8,153 nucleotides of DNA, from NCBI GenBank assembly GCA_900553925.1, contig USFH01000098.1:1-8153 (forward strand), read 5' to 3'. Origin of the DNA: an uncultured Clostridium sp. GTDB lineage: Bacteria; Bacillota; Clostridia; Lachnospirales; Lachnospiraceae. The notes beneath the pieces were generated by a model that made no database searches, was not told the DNA's origin, and saw only the letters and a list, made by a program, of their open reading frames with translations. Below are positions 1 to 7,573 of the stretch, in pieces; within the stretch, counting starts at the first letter, position 1, and the number at the start of each line of letters is the position of its first letter. Made by a program: the position numbers and the translations under genes.

Positions 1-673
1 TAAACTGTGCGGAGCGCTCCTTTGCGAAATCAATCAGCGACACATTCAGAACTACAATAATTCCTATTATAATCAATAATGCAATGACAATGATAGCCCC
101 GGGCTTTCCGAGCAGATTGTACAGCACAACAAGCAGCCCACCGAATACAAATCCTCCGCCCTTCTTCGTTGCGCCCATGTCATACAGCAGTTTGGCCGTC
201 ATGTGATCCGCGCCTGCCGTAAGCTGCGCAATAAATGCAGCCGCAACAATGAACAATCCTGCACAAAGCACACGGTTCACAACTGTCTTTTTTGCGCCGT
301 TCGATAATAAAAACGCAGATGTAAGGAACACATACAACGGAAGAATATATTCCGTAATACCAAACAATCCAAACATAAATCTGGCGAAGAAATTGCCTAC
401 AACCCCACACCAGCCAAAATTACTGATGAAGAAAAATGTACAGACTGCCAGATAGATAAACAGATGAATTTCGTTCTTACGTGCCTGCTCCTGTGCAAGC
501 TGTGCTTTCGTCTTTCTGCCCCCTGTACGGGATGCGGACGTCGATCCAGACGTCTGCGAAGATCTTGCTTTCTGCGGCGACCTTGCCGTTGATGTCGAAC
601 GGCCGGCAGTCGTTTTACCTCTCGTATTTGATTGTGAACCTTTATTATATGTACTGTTGTTTCCCGTTGCCAC
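1..673 (-). CDS. ftsK: FtsK/SpoIIIE-type DNA translocase, N-terminal membrane domain (partial, runs off left edge)
   Basis: The first 224 residues of a DNA translocase of the FtsK/SpoIIIE family are visible; the linker, RecA-like motor and gamma domain lie outside the window. Family members are hexameric ATP-driven pumps anchored at the division or sporulation septum that move chromosomal DNA. A Ser/Thr/Arg/Lys-rich cytoplasmic head (residues 1-68) is followed by hydrophobic segments at about 69-86, 97-124, 131-151, 175-189 and 191-212, then a charged stretch starting the linker. This matches the multi-pass N-terminal anchor of the family. The start is GTG at 673: AAGGAG sits 8 bases upstream, and an in-frame TGA (698-700) rules out a much longer start. 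A second in-frame GTG (680-682) overlaps the ribosome binding site. The family call rests on the membrane architecture and on position just downstream of tepA, as in Bacillus. Whether its role is vegetative (FtsK/SftA-like) or sporulation-specific (SpoIIIE) cannot be told without the motor domain. Confidence 0.9.
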   Translation of the reverse strand, partial: MATGNNSTYNKGSQSNTRGKTTAGRSTSTARSPQKARSSQTSGSTSASRTGGRKTKAQLAQEQARKNEIHLFIYLAVCTFFFISNFGWCGVVGNFFARFMFGLFGITEYILPLYVFLTSAFLLSNGAKKTVVNRVLCAGLFIVAAAFIAQLTAGADHMTAKLLYDMGATKKGGGFVFGGLLVVLYNLLGKPGAIIVIALLIIIGIIVVLNVSLIDFAKERSAQF

Positions 674-681
674 GGTATGCA

Positions 682-687
682 CTCCTT
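682..687 (-). promoter_or_regulatory. Ribosome binding site fixing the GTG start of ftsK
   Basis: AAGGAG on the minus strand lies 8 bases before the GTG at 671-673. It decides between two in-frame GTG codons, because the other (680-682) overlaps this motif and would have no usable spacing. Confidence 0.8.
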
Positions 688-737
688 CTCTTTTCCCTCA
701 TTCTCCGATCACGATAGACATTTTCCCAATACAATCT

Positions 738-779
738 CCCATATGGCAGTCCGTATCCATTTACAAACTGCCACACGGG
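738..779 (-). other. RNA hairpin between tepA and ftsK, not followed by a U tract
   Basis: Bases 738-750 and 767-779 form a 13-pair stem with a 16-base loop, starting 10 bases after the tepA stop codon. As minus-strand RNA every position pairs, two of them as G-U; as plus-strand RNA those two positions would be A-C mismatches, so the structure fits the direction of transcription. No run of U follows it, so it is not an ordinary intrinsic terminator. It could be an mRNA 3'-end stabiliser, a processing site or a weak attenuator that lets some transcription reach ftsK. The structure is seen directly; the role is inference. Confidence 0.55.
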
Positions 780-789
780 TATATTTATG

Positions 790-1608
790 TCAGTTTAAAT
801 GCTCATACTGTTCCATTTTACTATTTTTCTTTGCATTTATCAAGTCATATAAACAATTCATTGCCGTATGAATGCCGCCCATCCGGTCGATAATCCCAGC
901 TTCCACCGCCTGCCTGCCGACTAGCACCGAACCGATGTCCTTCGTCAGTTCCTTCGTATTGAACATGATTTCGCGCAGCTCTTCTTCCTTGATGGAACAA
1001 TGATTCGACGTAAATTCAATGATCCGATCCTGCATCCGCTCGATATACTCGTAATTCTGCGTCACGCCAAGCACGGTTCCATTCATCCGGATCGGGTGCA
1101 CGACCATCGTTGCGGAAGGAACAATAAATGTTACATCCCCCGACACCGCAAGCGGCACTCCGATCGAATGTCCGCCACCAAGCACGAGACATACCTTCGG
1201 TTTGCTCAAAGATGCAATCATCTCTGCGATGGCAAGTCCCGCCTCGACATCCCCGCCTACGGTATTCAAGAGTACCATCAGCCCGTCGATATCCTCATCA
1301 TCCTCCACAGCTGCAAGCTGTGGCAGGATGTGCTCATATTTGCTTGTCTTCGAAGAGGCACCGAGATTCTCATGTCCCTCGATTTCCCCAATAATATTCA
1401 ACAGATGAATCCGGTGATGATACCGGTTTTTAGACAAGGTAATCTGTCCATAATCCGTAATCAGGCTCCCTTGTTTTTCATTCGGATCCATATCCTTTCC
1501 GGACCGTTTCTCTGTGATATCCTGCATCTGTGTATCGATCGGTGTTTCGCCTTTGTTTGCGCCCCTGTTTTTTGCATGTATTGGCATTTTTTCGTTTTCC
1601 TGCATCAT
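790..1608 (-). CDS. tepA: TepA-like ClpP-fold serine peptidase (translocation-enhancing protein family)
   Basis: A 272-residue ClpP/crotonase-fold serine peptidase of the TepA (YmfB) group. The ClpP-type core runs from about residue 65 to 258. The probable catalytic triad is Ser148 in GGGHSIG, His171 in MVVHP and Asp224 in TKDIG. A GGDVEAGLAIAEMI stretch (118-131) matches the oxyanion/substrate-binding strand of ClpP-like enzymes. Residues 1-50 are a charged, probably disordered head without a signal peptide, so the protein should be cytoplasmic; Bacillus TepA has been linked to protein secretion and spore protein turnover. The start is the first of two adjacent ATGs, with GGAGG (1617-1621) 8 bases upstream. 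It is followed by an FtsK/SpoIIIE gene, the same pairing as in Bacillus, which supports TepA over housekeeping ClpP. The family is confident; the physiological substrate is unknown. Confidence 0.92.
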   Translation of the reverse strand: MMQENEKMPIHAKNRGANKGETPIDTQMQDITEKRSGKDMDPNEKQGSLITDYGQITLSKNRYHHRIHLLNIIGEIEGHENLGASSKTSKYEHILPQLAAVEDDEDIDGLMVLLNTVGGDVEAGLAIAEMIASLSKPKVCLVLGGGHSIGVPLAVSGDVTFIVPSATMVVHPIRMNGTVLGVTQNYEYIERMQDRIIEFTSNHCSIKEEELREIMFNTKELTKDIGSVLVGRQAVEAGIIDRMGGIHTAMNCLYDLINAKKNSKMEQYEHLN

Positions 1609-1713
1609 AATTTCTGCCTCCGTCTTCTGATATTATTGCCTGGAATGCAAATCATTTCACATATCCTGTTCGCATTTTTCATACATTTCTCACAGATATT
1701 ATGTACATTTTGT

Positions 1714-1742
1714 TTGACTTTTATAATTGTGGAAACTATAAT
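1714..1742 (+). promoter_or_regulatory. Sigma-A-type promoter of ppaC
   Basis: A -35 box TTGACT (1714-1719) and a perfect -10 box TATAAT (1737-1742) are separated by 17 bases. Transcription would begin near 1749 and give a leader of about 47 bases carrying the GGAGG (1783-1787) that lies 8 bases before the ppaC ATG. This is the best promoter match in the window. Confidence 0.85.
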
Positions 1743-1747
1743 AGCAA
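1720..1747 (-). promoter_or_regulatory. Possible tepA promoter overlapping the ppaC promoter
   Basis: On the minus strand TTGCTA (1742-1747) and TATAAA (1720-1725) are separated by 16 bases, matching the sigma-A consensus at 4/6 and 5/6 positions. It would give a leader of about 100 bases for tepA and lies face to face with the ppaC promoter. The match is moderate in an AT-rich stretch, so this is tentative. Confidence 0.3.
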
Positions 1748-1795
1748 CGCAAAACAGATTTTATTGACTTTACAAAAATTACGGAGGTTTGATGA

Positions 1796-3454
1796 ATGGA
1801 AACACAAAACAAAGACAAAGTATATGTCATCGGACACAAGAATCCGGATACTGACTCCATCTGTTCTTCCATTTGCTATGCTTATCTGAAACGGCAGATT
1901 ACCGGCGACGATTATGTACCGATGCGTGCCGGCGAGATAAACTCTGAAACAAAATATGTATTGAATGCCTTTTCCGCCACTGTGCCGGAATATATGGAGA
2001 ATGTTTCCACTCAGGTAAAAGATGTGGAATACCGTCATATTGACGGTGTCGATGGGGAGATTTCAATCAAAAACGCTTGGGAAATCTTAAGTGAATCCGG
2101 TGCGACTACCCTTCCATCGGTGGATGAAAACGGCAACCTGACCGGACTGATCACCGTGCGGGACATCGCCATGACTTACATGGAAGTCTACGACAACCGC
2201 GTCATTGCATCCGCACACACACCATATAAAAATATTATCAACACGCTCTCTGCCGATCTGATCGTCGGGGATGAGAAGGATTATGTACATACCGGGAAGG
2301 TTCTGATATCGGCTGCCAATCCGGACATGATGGAAAATTATATCGAACAGGGAGATATCGTCATCCTCGGCAACCGTTACGAGTCACAGCTTTGCGCGAT
2401 TGAGATGGATGCGCAGTGCATCATCATCTGCGATGGCGCAGTCGTATCGAAGACAATCACGAAGCTTGCTGAGGATCACAAATGTTCGATCATCCGTACC
2501 CCATATGATACTTATACCGCAGCGCGTCTGATCAACCAGAGTATCCCGATTCGTTACTTCATGAAGAAGGATAACCTGATCACGTTCTCGACTGAGGATT
2601 ATATCCGGGATATCCGTACCGTGATGGCAGGCAAACGCCACCAGTACTATCCTGTCCTGAACGAATATGGAAAATATGTGGGACTGATTTCCCAGCGAAA
2701 TTATCTGAATGCGAATCCGAAAAAGGTCATCTTAGTTGACCACAACGAGCATGCACAGGCAGTTGACGGTATCGAAGAGGTTCAGCTTCTCGAAATCATC
2801 GATCACCACAGACTCGGCGGTCTGCAGACGATGAATCCGGTATATTTCCGCAATCAGCCACTTGGCTGTACAGCAACGATCATCTACCAGATGTTTGAAG
2901 AAAACCATATTGAAATCCCGAAGCAGATTGCCGGATTGTTATGTTCCGCAATCATCTCCGATACTTTGATGTTCCGCTCTCCGACCTGCACACAGATGGA
3001 TGAGCATACATGCCGGACGCTTGCGAAAATCGCGAACATCGACATTGAAACGTACGCAATTGCCATGTTTAATGCCGGAAGCAAGCTGATGAACGAGACA
3101 GACGAAGAAATCTTCTATCAGGACTACAAGGTATTCTCTTCAGAAAACTTAAAGTTCGGCATCGGACAGATCACCGCGTTCAACTCTACGATGTTAGATG
3201 CGGTCAAGCCGCGTATCCTCAAATACATGGAAAGCATCTACAACCAGAATGAAGCCGATATGCTGTTCTTCATGCTGACAAACATCTTCAAAGAAAGCAC
3301 CGAGCTTTTATACTACGGCAAGAATTCCGAAGAACTGCTTGAAAAAGCGTTCAAGCTCGACGAAGTATCCGGCGGCAGCATCAACCTGCCGGGCGTTGTC
3401 TCCAGAAAGAAACAGATTTTACCGATGATCGTAAGTGCTTCGAATAATATGTAG
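1796..3454 (+). CDS. ppaC: Manganese-dependent family II inorganic pyrophosphatase with CBS-DRTGG regulatory insert
   Basis: This cytoplasmic enzyme hydrolyses pyrophosphate to two phosphates, pulling biosynthetic reactions forward. Catalytic DHH parts flank a regulatory insert: N-terminal GHKNPDTDS (13-21; His14, Asp18, Asp20), then CBS1 (about 72-130), DRTGG domain (about 166-247), CBS2 (about 251-306), then DHNE (315-318), DHHR (336-339; His337, His338), Asp389 in IISDT, and the C-terminal DHHA2 domain with SRKKQ (536-540), which supplies the Arg-Lys that binds phosphate. All expected metal and substrate ligands are present, so it should be active. At 552 residues it has the length of clostridial CBS-DRTGG pyrophosphatases, not the roughly 310 of simple PpaC. 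In studied relatives AMP and ADP inhibit through the CBS pair and diadenosine polyphosphates activate; the same is inferred here. It stands alone between its own promoter and a terminator, divergent from tepA. The start has GGAGG 8 bases upstream. Confidence 0.96.
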   Translation: METQNKDKVYVIGHKNPDTDSICSSICYAYLKRQITGDDYVPMRAGEINSETKYVLNAFSATVPEYMENVSTQVKDVEYRHIDGVDGEISIKNAWEILSESGATTLPSVDENGNLTGLITVRDIAMTYMEVYDNRVIASAHTPYKNIINTLSADLIVGDEKDYVHTGKVLISAANPDMMENYIEQGDIVILGNRYESQLCAIEMDAQCIIICDGAVVSKTITKLAEDHKCSIIRTPYDTYTAARLINQSIPIRYFMKKDNLITFSTEDYIRDIRTVMAGKRHQYYPVLNEYGKYVGLISQRNYLNANPKKVILVDHNEHAQAVDGIEEVQLLEIIDHHRLGGLQTMNPVYFRNQPLGCTATIIYQMFEENHIEIPKQIAGLLCSAIISDTLMFRSPTCTQMDEHTCRTLAKIANIDIETYAIAMFNAGSKLMNETDEEIFYQDYKVFSSENLKFGIGQITAFNSTMLDAVKPRILKYMESIYNQNEADMLFFMLTNIFKESTELLYYGKNSEELLEKAFKLDEVSGGSINLPGVVSRKKQILPMIVSASNNM

Positions 3455-3483
3455 GATATGTAATCAGCAAATGCCTATAACAC

Positions 3484-3529
3484 AAAAAGAGACATTCCCA
3501 AACAATTCAGATAGGGAATGTCTCTTTTT
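3484..3529. terminator. Bidirectional intrinsic terminator between convergent ppaC and MATE genes
   Basis: A perfect 16-pair stem (3484-3499 with 3514-3529) has a 14-base loop. The right arm ends in a T run (3525-3530) and the left arm begins with an A run (3484-3488), so it can stop transcription from ppaC on the plus strand and from the exporter gene on the minus strand. It lies 30 bases after the ppaC stop and 35 bases beyond the end of the exporter gene. Confidence 0.92.
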
Positions 3530-3564
3530 TATATATGATATATTTTATTATACGCAGACTGCAA

Positions 3565-4962
3565 TTATACCATCTGCACCAACCAGACATCGCTCTTCAC
3601 CATAAAGAATCCAATCGTCGCTTTGATCAATTCCGTTGCCTGCACGAAAAAATATACACTTACAATTCCAAGTCCCGTAAAATGCGCAAGCACGTACGCA
3701 CAAGGAACAACAATGACCCATGTGAACACGGAATCAAACAGGAATGTAACCAATGTCTTACCGCCTGATCGTAAGGTAAAGTAGAAGGTATGGCTCATGG
3801 AACAAATCGGCATCAAAAGCGCAGATATACTCATGAACGCTGTAGCAAGCTTCTTGATTTCATCGGTTGTATTGTAGATATGCGGAAAAAACCTGCCAAC
3901 TACAAACATTACCGCCGCGACAAGTATACAACAAAATACACTGAACACGATCATCTTATTATCCGCATCCTTCGCCTGTTCCAGCTCACCGGCTCCCAGA
4001 TACTGTCCTACAATGATGCTGATACATGCACCAAGCTGAATATACACAATATTAAACAAATTTGTGATCGTCGTTGCGATGTTTAGTCCGGCAACTACCT
4101 CGAGCCCGCGCACCGAATAGCACTGCGTCACCGCTGTCATCCCCGCCGCCCAGAGAAGTTCATTCAACATAAGCGGAAATCCTTTGATCAAAATTGCTTT
4201 GAATTCGTCCATTGGCATACCAATTCCCTGGTATGCACCAGCCAGATACTTGTTCTTTTCTTTATGGGTATGTGCCCATATTACAATAATCGCAGCTTCT
4301 ATATAACGCGCCAGTATCGTTGCAAGTGCCGCGCCCATAACGCCAAGCTTCGGAAATGGTCCAATTCCAAATATCAACAGATAATCTAACACAGCATTGC
4401 TTCCAACTGCCACGAAACTTGCAGCCATCGGTACAAATGTCTGCCCGGTTTCCTTAATATTTGTCGCATATGACTGTGTAATTGCAAACGGAATCAGGCC
4501 GATCAACATAATAGACAAATATTGTTTTCCGTACTGTAACGCAACTTCTGTTGCACCGGTTCCGGCTGTATCCGTAAGATATAAGGATATCAGATTCTCA
4601 CCGTTCGTGATAAATAAAGTAATTGCAAGTATTGTTACAAACACAGTTGCATACAGTTTAAACCGGAATGAATACATATGACCTTCATGGTTTCCTTTTC
4701 CGAAATACTGTGCGCCAAAAATACTTGCCGCCGATGCCGCACCAAAAATTGCCAGATTATATACAAAAATCAACTGATTCACAATCGCTACACCGGACAT
4801 TTGCTCGGTTCCAAGCTGCCCAACCATGATATTATCCAAAAAGCTGACCAGATTCGTAATCGCATTCTGTAAGATCATCGGCAAAGCGAGCATCAGATAT
4901 CGCTTATAAAAAGCACGGTCGCCAATAAATTTTTTGATTTGAAAAGACCGTTTCGTATTCAT
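3565..4962 (-). CDS. MATE-family multidrug/metabolite efflux transporter
   Basis: A 465-residue integral membrane exporter of the MATE family, which uses a Na+ or H+ gradient to expel drugs or metabolites. Its length is typical (about 450), and the hydrophobicity pattern fits about 12 transmembrane helices arranged as two MatE repeats, roughly residues 22-230 and 255-455. Family-like stretches are LALPMILQNAITNLVSFLDN (25-44, first helix) with IMVGQLG just after it, and the second-repeat equivalent GFPLMLNELLWAAGMTAV (261-278). The ATG at 4960-4962 is preceded by GAGGTG (4971-4976) at 8 bases. Another ATG just upstream (4967-4969) is out of frame. It is flanked by terminators on both sides, so it probably forms a single-gene unit. 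The cargo cannot be deduced from sequence or neighbours: the upstream phosphorylase is separated by a terminator. The family is confident and the subfamily (NorM- or DinF-like) unresolved. Confidence 0.93.
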   Translation of the reverse strand: MNTKRSFQIKKFIGDRAFYKRYLMLALPMILQNAITNLVSFLDNIMVGQLGTEQMSGVAIVNQLIFVYNLAIFGAASAASIFGAQYFGKGNHEGHMYSFRFKLYATVFVTILAITLFITNGENLISLYLTDTAGTGATEVALQYGKQYLSIMLIGLIPFAITQSYATNIKETGQTFVPMAASFVAVGSNAVLDYLLIFGIGPFPKLGVMGAALATILARYIEAAIIVIWAHTHKEKNKYLAGAYQGIGMPMDEFKAILIKGFPLMLNELLWAAGMTAVTQCYSVRGLEVVAGLNIATTITNLFNIVYIQLGACISIIVGQYLGAGELEQAKDADNKMIVFSVFCCILVAAVMFVVGRFFPHIYNTTDEIKKLATAFMSISALLMPICSMSHTFYFTLRSGGKTLVTFLFDSVFTWVIVVPCAYVLAHFTGLGIVSVYFFVQATELIKATIGFFMVKSDVWLVQMV

Positions 4963-5025
4963 GTGTCATTCACCTCACTTTTCACGTACCCCCTGCATGT
5001 TTCACAATTGAATCTGAAAATCTCC

Positions 5026-5054
5026 AGCATAATAGTTCCGCACGCATATATCAA
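5026..5054 (-). promoter_or_regulatory. Possible promoter of the MATE gene
   Basis: On the minus strand TTGATA (5049-5054, 5/6 to consensus) and TATGCT (5026-5031, 4/6) are separated by 17 bases. The site lies in the 105 bases between the upstream terminator and the MATE start, where a promoter is required. An overlapping TATTAT (5029-5034) is a better -10 box but lacks a properly spaced -35. Leader length would be about 55-60 bases. Confidence 0.4.
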
Positions 5055-5067
5055 TTCTGTTAGACCT

Positions 5068-5104
5068 AAAAAAATATGGTGGGTACAGAATCTACCCACC
5101 ATAT
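5068..5104 (-). terminator. Intrinsic terminator of the GH94 gene
   Basis: A perfect 12-pair GC-rich stem (5074-5085 with 5093-5104) has a 7-base loop and is followed on the minus strand by seven T residues (5068-5074, the last shared with the stem). It begins 41 bases after the GH94 stop codon and separates this gene from the MATE exporter. Confidence 0.93.
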
Positions 5105-5145
5105 CACATAGTTTCTTCTATATTTGCGTACGTTTGTCTAACCAC

Positions 5146-7548
5146 TTACATTGTAAGGATAATCTCATTGACATCTGCCAGCTCACTTGCCGCAATGTAG
5201 TTATCCTTCATTTCCCTGCCATTTACGACAAGGCTTGTATAACCGCTCTCTGCGCCATTTGGATTCTTCACAACGATATGAAGCTTCTTTCCACGGAAGT
5301 CTTTGTTAATCTCGAATTCCTTCCAGTCAGATGGTACGGATGGTGCAATACGAAGTCCATCGAAGTCCGGACGCATACCAAGGATACCCTCGACACATCC
5401 AACCATAACCGTCGATGCAGTACCTGTCAGCCAGTGTACATGCGCTCTGCCCTCGAATGGGCTTTCCGAACTCTCTGTAAACTGTCCGTGGCAATATGGC
5501 TCCAGCTTTCTGATCTCTGCCTTGTCATTCATGGATGCCGGTGAGCTCTCTGTAAAATACTCAAATGCCCGGTTTCCGTGTCCCATCAGGGATTCTGCCA
5601 GGATAATCCAGCCCTGTGGCTGTGAGAAGATACCACCGTTTTCCTTGGTCGATGGATTGAACAGAAGCATCAATGCTCCCTCAAACGCATGATCCACATA
5701 CGATGGCGCCATCAGACGTACGCCATATGGTGTATTCAATTCTCTGTGTACAGACTCGAGTGCCTTCTCCGCCTGATCCTTTGTGGCAAGTCCACTGATG
5801 ACCGCCCATGACTGTGGATTCAGCCACATATTTGCTTCCGGATCATGCTTGGAACCGATGATCATACCATCTTCCTTGTATCCACGGATATAGCGGTCAT
5901 CCTCCCAGCACTTTGTCTGGATAATATCGCCAAGTTCCTTCTGGATCTTATCCAGATATGCGATATATTCTGTATCATTTTTCTGCTCTGCAAAGATACG
6001 GAGCACGCTCATCGCATAGTAAAGCTGCATTGAAACAAATGTCGACTCGCCCTGCTTGCCAAGACGTAAGCAGTCGTTCCAGTCTGCATGCAGACCTGCC
6101 GGCATACGGTTGTTTCCAAGGTGATTCATAGAGAAATCAATCGCACGCTTCAAATGCTCATATACCGTACCCTCTCCGCCATTTGCGAACAAGATTACTT
6201 CATCGATAAAGTCTGTATTTCCAGACTCTGCAATATACTTATAAACTGTTGGGAACAGCCACAATGCATCATCTGCACGATATGCCGGATGTCCGGTTGC
6301 GCGTACGTAAGACTCGTCATCCGGTGTATCCTCATGACCTGCATTGTGATCAAACTTTACAAGCGGAAGTCCGCCGCCATTGTCTACCTGTGCAGACAAC
6401 ATGAAACGGATCTTATCTAACGCCATCTCCGGTGCTAAGTGAATCACGCCCTGGATATCCTGTACGGTATCACGGTATCCGTATCCATTTCGAAGACCAC
6501 AGTAAGAGAACGATGCGGCTCTTGACCAGATAAATGTCATGAAACACTGATATGCATTCCATGTATTGATCATCGCATTGAATGACTCACTTGGTGTCTT
6601 TACCTGGAAATGAGACAGCTTACCATGCCAGTATTCCTTCAACTCTGCAAGCTCTGCTTCACTCTGTGCATGCACATCTGCATAGCTGTTCATCACTGCT
6701 TCTGTCTCTGCATCATTCTTCATGCCGAGTACAAATGCAAGCTCCTTGCTCTCGCCCGGTGCGAGTGTGATCTTAGTCTCCAAAGCGCCACAGGCGTTAC
6801 TGTTATAATTCAGGCAGTTTCCGCAATCGCCGTTTTCTACGCCGGCTGGATTACCATAACCATGATATCTGCCAAGAAATGCTTCCTTATCTCCGGCATA
6901 GCTTGCAACCTCTGCGCCAGCCAAACCAAAGAATCTTATAAATGCAACACTTCCGTTGATGGCTGCACCCTTATTCACGTTTTCATTGATTACCTGCTTG
7001 ATGCGGTTTCCCATGAAATACGTTCTTGTGATAAAGAGTGTATACTGCAGATTGACCTGATCCTGCTCATAGTTGTTATCATTTGTGAATTCACAGTAAC
7101 CAAAGACTGACAGGTTACGAGGCTTGTCAGAATCATTCGTAACCTTCAGCTTCCATACCTCATGCGTCTTATCAAGTGGTACATAGTAAAGCACAGAGCT
7201 CTTGATACCTGCATATTCTGCATTCATATACGTATAGCCTGTACCGTGGTGACACTCACTCTTGTAGCTGTCCAAATCTTTTCCTACCGGCTGCCAGGAA
7301 GCTGACCAGTAATCTTTGCTGTCATTGTCACGCAGATAAATATATCTGCCCGGCTGGTCAAAGCTGTTAAAGATATAACGAAGAATTCTTCCGTTCGCAC
7401 CAGACTTTACAAAGCTGTATCCACCGGCATTGTTGGAAATGATTGCGCCATATTCCGGAGAACCAAGGTAGTTCGCCCAAGGTGCCGGTGTGTCCGGTCT
7501 GTCAATCACATATTCCTTATTTGCCTCATCAAAGTATCCGTATCTCAT
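5146..7548 (-). CDS. GH94 glycoside phosphorylase (cellobiose/chitobiose phosphorylase-like; substrate unresolved)
   Basis: An 800-residue cytoplasmic enzyme that should cleave a beta-linked disaccharide or oligosaccharide with phosphate, giving an alpha-sugar-1-phosphate and saving ATP. Length and order match GH94: beta-sandwich (about 1-290) starting MRYGYFDEANKEYVI, a helical linker, an (alpha/alpha)6 barrel (about 320-720) and a C-terminal beta domain. The general acid is probably Asp492 in ADWNDCL (488-494). SRAASF (342-347) and GLRNGYGYRDTVQD (351-364) give the conserved arginines Arg343, Arg353 and Arg359, and WLTGT (706-710) the phosphate-binding loop. There is no signal peptide. Compared with my recollection of cellobiose phosphorylases, the SDDHLWL motif reads RADDALWL (424-430), DWNDCLNLGGGES reads DWNDCLRLGKQGES and HPWLTGTGGW reads VHWLTGTAST. 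These changes flank the sugar sites, so chitobiose, laminaribiose, cellobionate or another glycan is equally possible. The ATG has GGAGGG (7555-7560) 6 bases upstream. It follows pnp by 25 bases and ends at its own terminator. Confidence 0.9.
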   Translation of the reverse strand: MRYGYFDEANKEYVIDRPDTPAPWANYLGSPEYGAIISNNAGGYSFVKSGANGRILRYIFNSFDQPGRYIYLRDNDSKDYWSASWQPVGKDLDSYKSECHHGTGYTYMNAEYAGIKSSVLYYVPLDKTHEVWKLKVTNDSDKPRNLSVFGYCEFTNDNNYEQDQVNLQYTLFITRTYFMGNRIKQVINENVNKGAAINGSVAFIRFFGLAGAEVASYAGDKEAFLGRYHGYGNPAGVENGDCGNCLNYNSNACGALETKITLAPGESKELAFVLGMKNDAETEAVMNSYADVHAQSEAELAELKEYWHGKLSHFQVKTPSESFNAMINTWNAYQCFMTFIWSRAASFSYCGLRNGYGYRDTVQDIQGVIHLAPEMALDKIRFMLSAQVDNGGGLPLVKFDHNAGHEDTPDDESYVRATGHPAYRADDALWLFPTVYKYIAESGNTDFIDEVILFANGGEGTVYEHLKRAIDFSMNHLGNNRMPAGLHADWNDCLRLGKQGESTFVSMQLYYAMSVLRIFAEQKNDTEYIAYLDKIQKELGDIIQTKCWEDDRYIRGYKEDGMIIGSKHDPEANMWLNPQSWAVISGLATKDQAEKALESVHRELNTPYGVRLMAPSYVDHAFEGALMLLFNPSTKENGGIFSQPQGWIILAESLMGHGNRAFEYFTESSPASMNDKAEIRKLEPYCHGQFTESSESPFEGRAHVHWLTGTASTVMVGCVEGILGMRPDFDGLRIAPSVPSDWKEFEINKDFRGKKLHIVVKNPNGAESGYTSLVVNGREMKDNYIAASELADVNEIILTM

Positions 7549-7573
7549 GAGGTACCCTCCCTAATTTATAGTT

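Noticed and set aside
698..760. A 20-codon minus-strand open frame between tepA and ftsK, in frame with ftsK; considered as a YlzJ-like small gene, since Bacillus has ylzJ at this place.
   Set aside because: It has no ribosome binding site, starts inside the hairpin loop and is far shorter than YlzJ (about 70 residues). The residues (MDTDCHMGDCIGKMSIVIGE) do not resemble that family as I remember it.
1632..1660. A second tepA promoter candidate, GTGAAA and AATAAT with 17-base spacing on the minus strand.
   Set aside because: Transcription would begin at or just next to the ribosome binding site (1617-1621), leaving almost no leader, and the -35 box matches only 4/6 positions.
1000..1767. A 255-codon open frame on the plus strand antisense to tepA.
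   Set aside because: It lies almost wholly opposite a gene with an intact catalytic triad and strong family identity. Its translation is rich in His, Cys, Arg and Ile without recognisable domains, and I see no ribosome binding site that would favour it. It is a shadow frame.
5001..5022. A short inverted repeat TTTCA...TGAAA upstream of the MATE gene, considered as an operator.
   Set aside because: Five-base arms in AT-rich DNA are expected by chance, and there is no regulator gene nearby to support it.
4939..5544. A 201-codon open frame on the plus strand covering the MATE-GH94 spacer and the end of the GH94 gene.
   Set aside because: It reads through the GH94 terminator hairpin and opposite a conserved C-terminal domain, with no recognisable domain or start signal.
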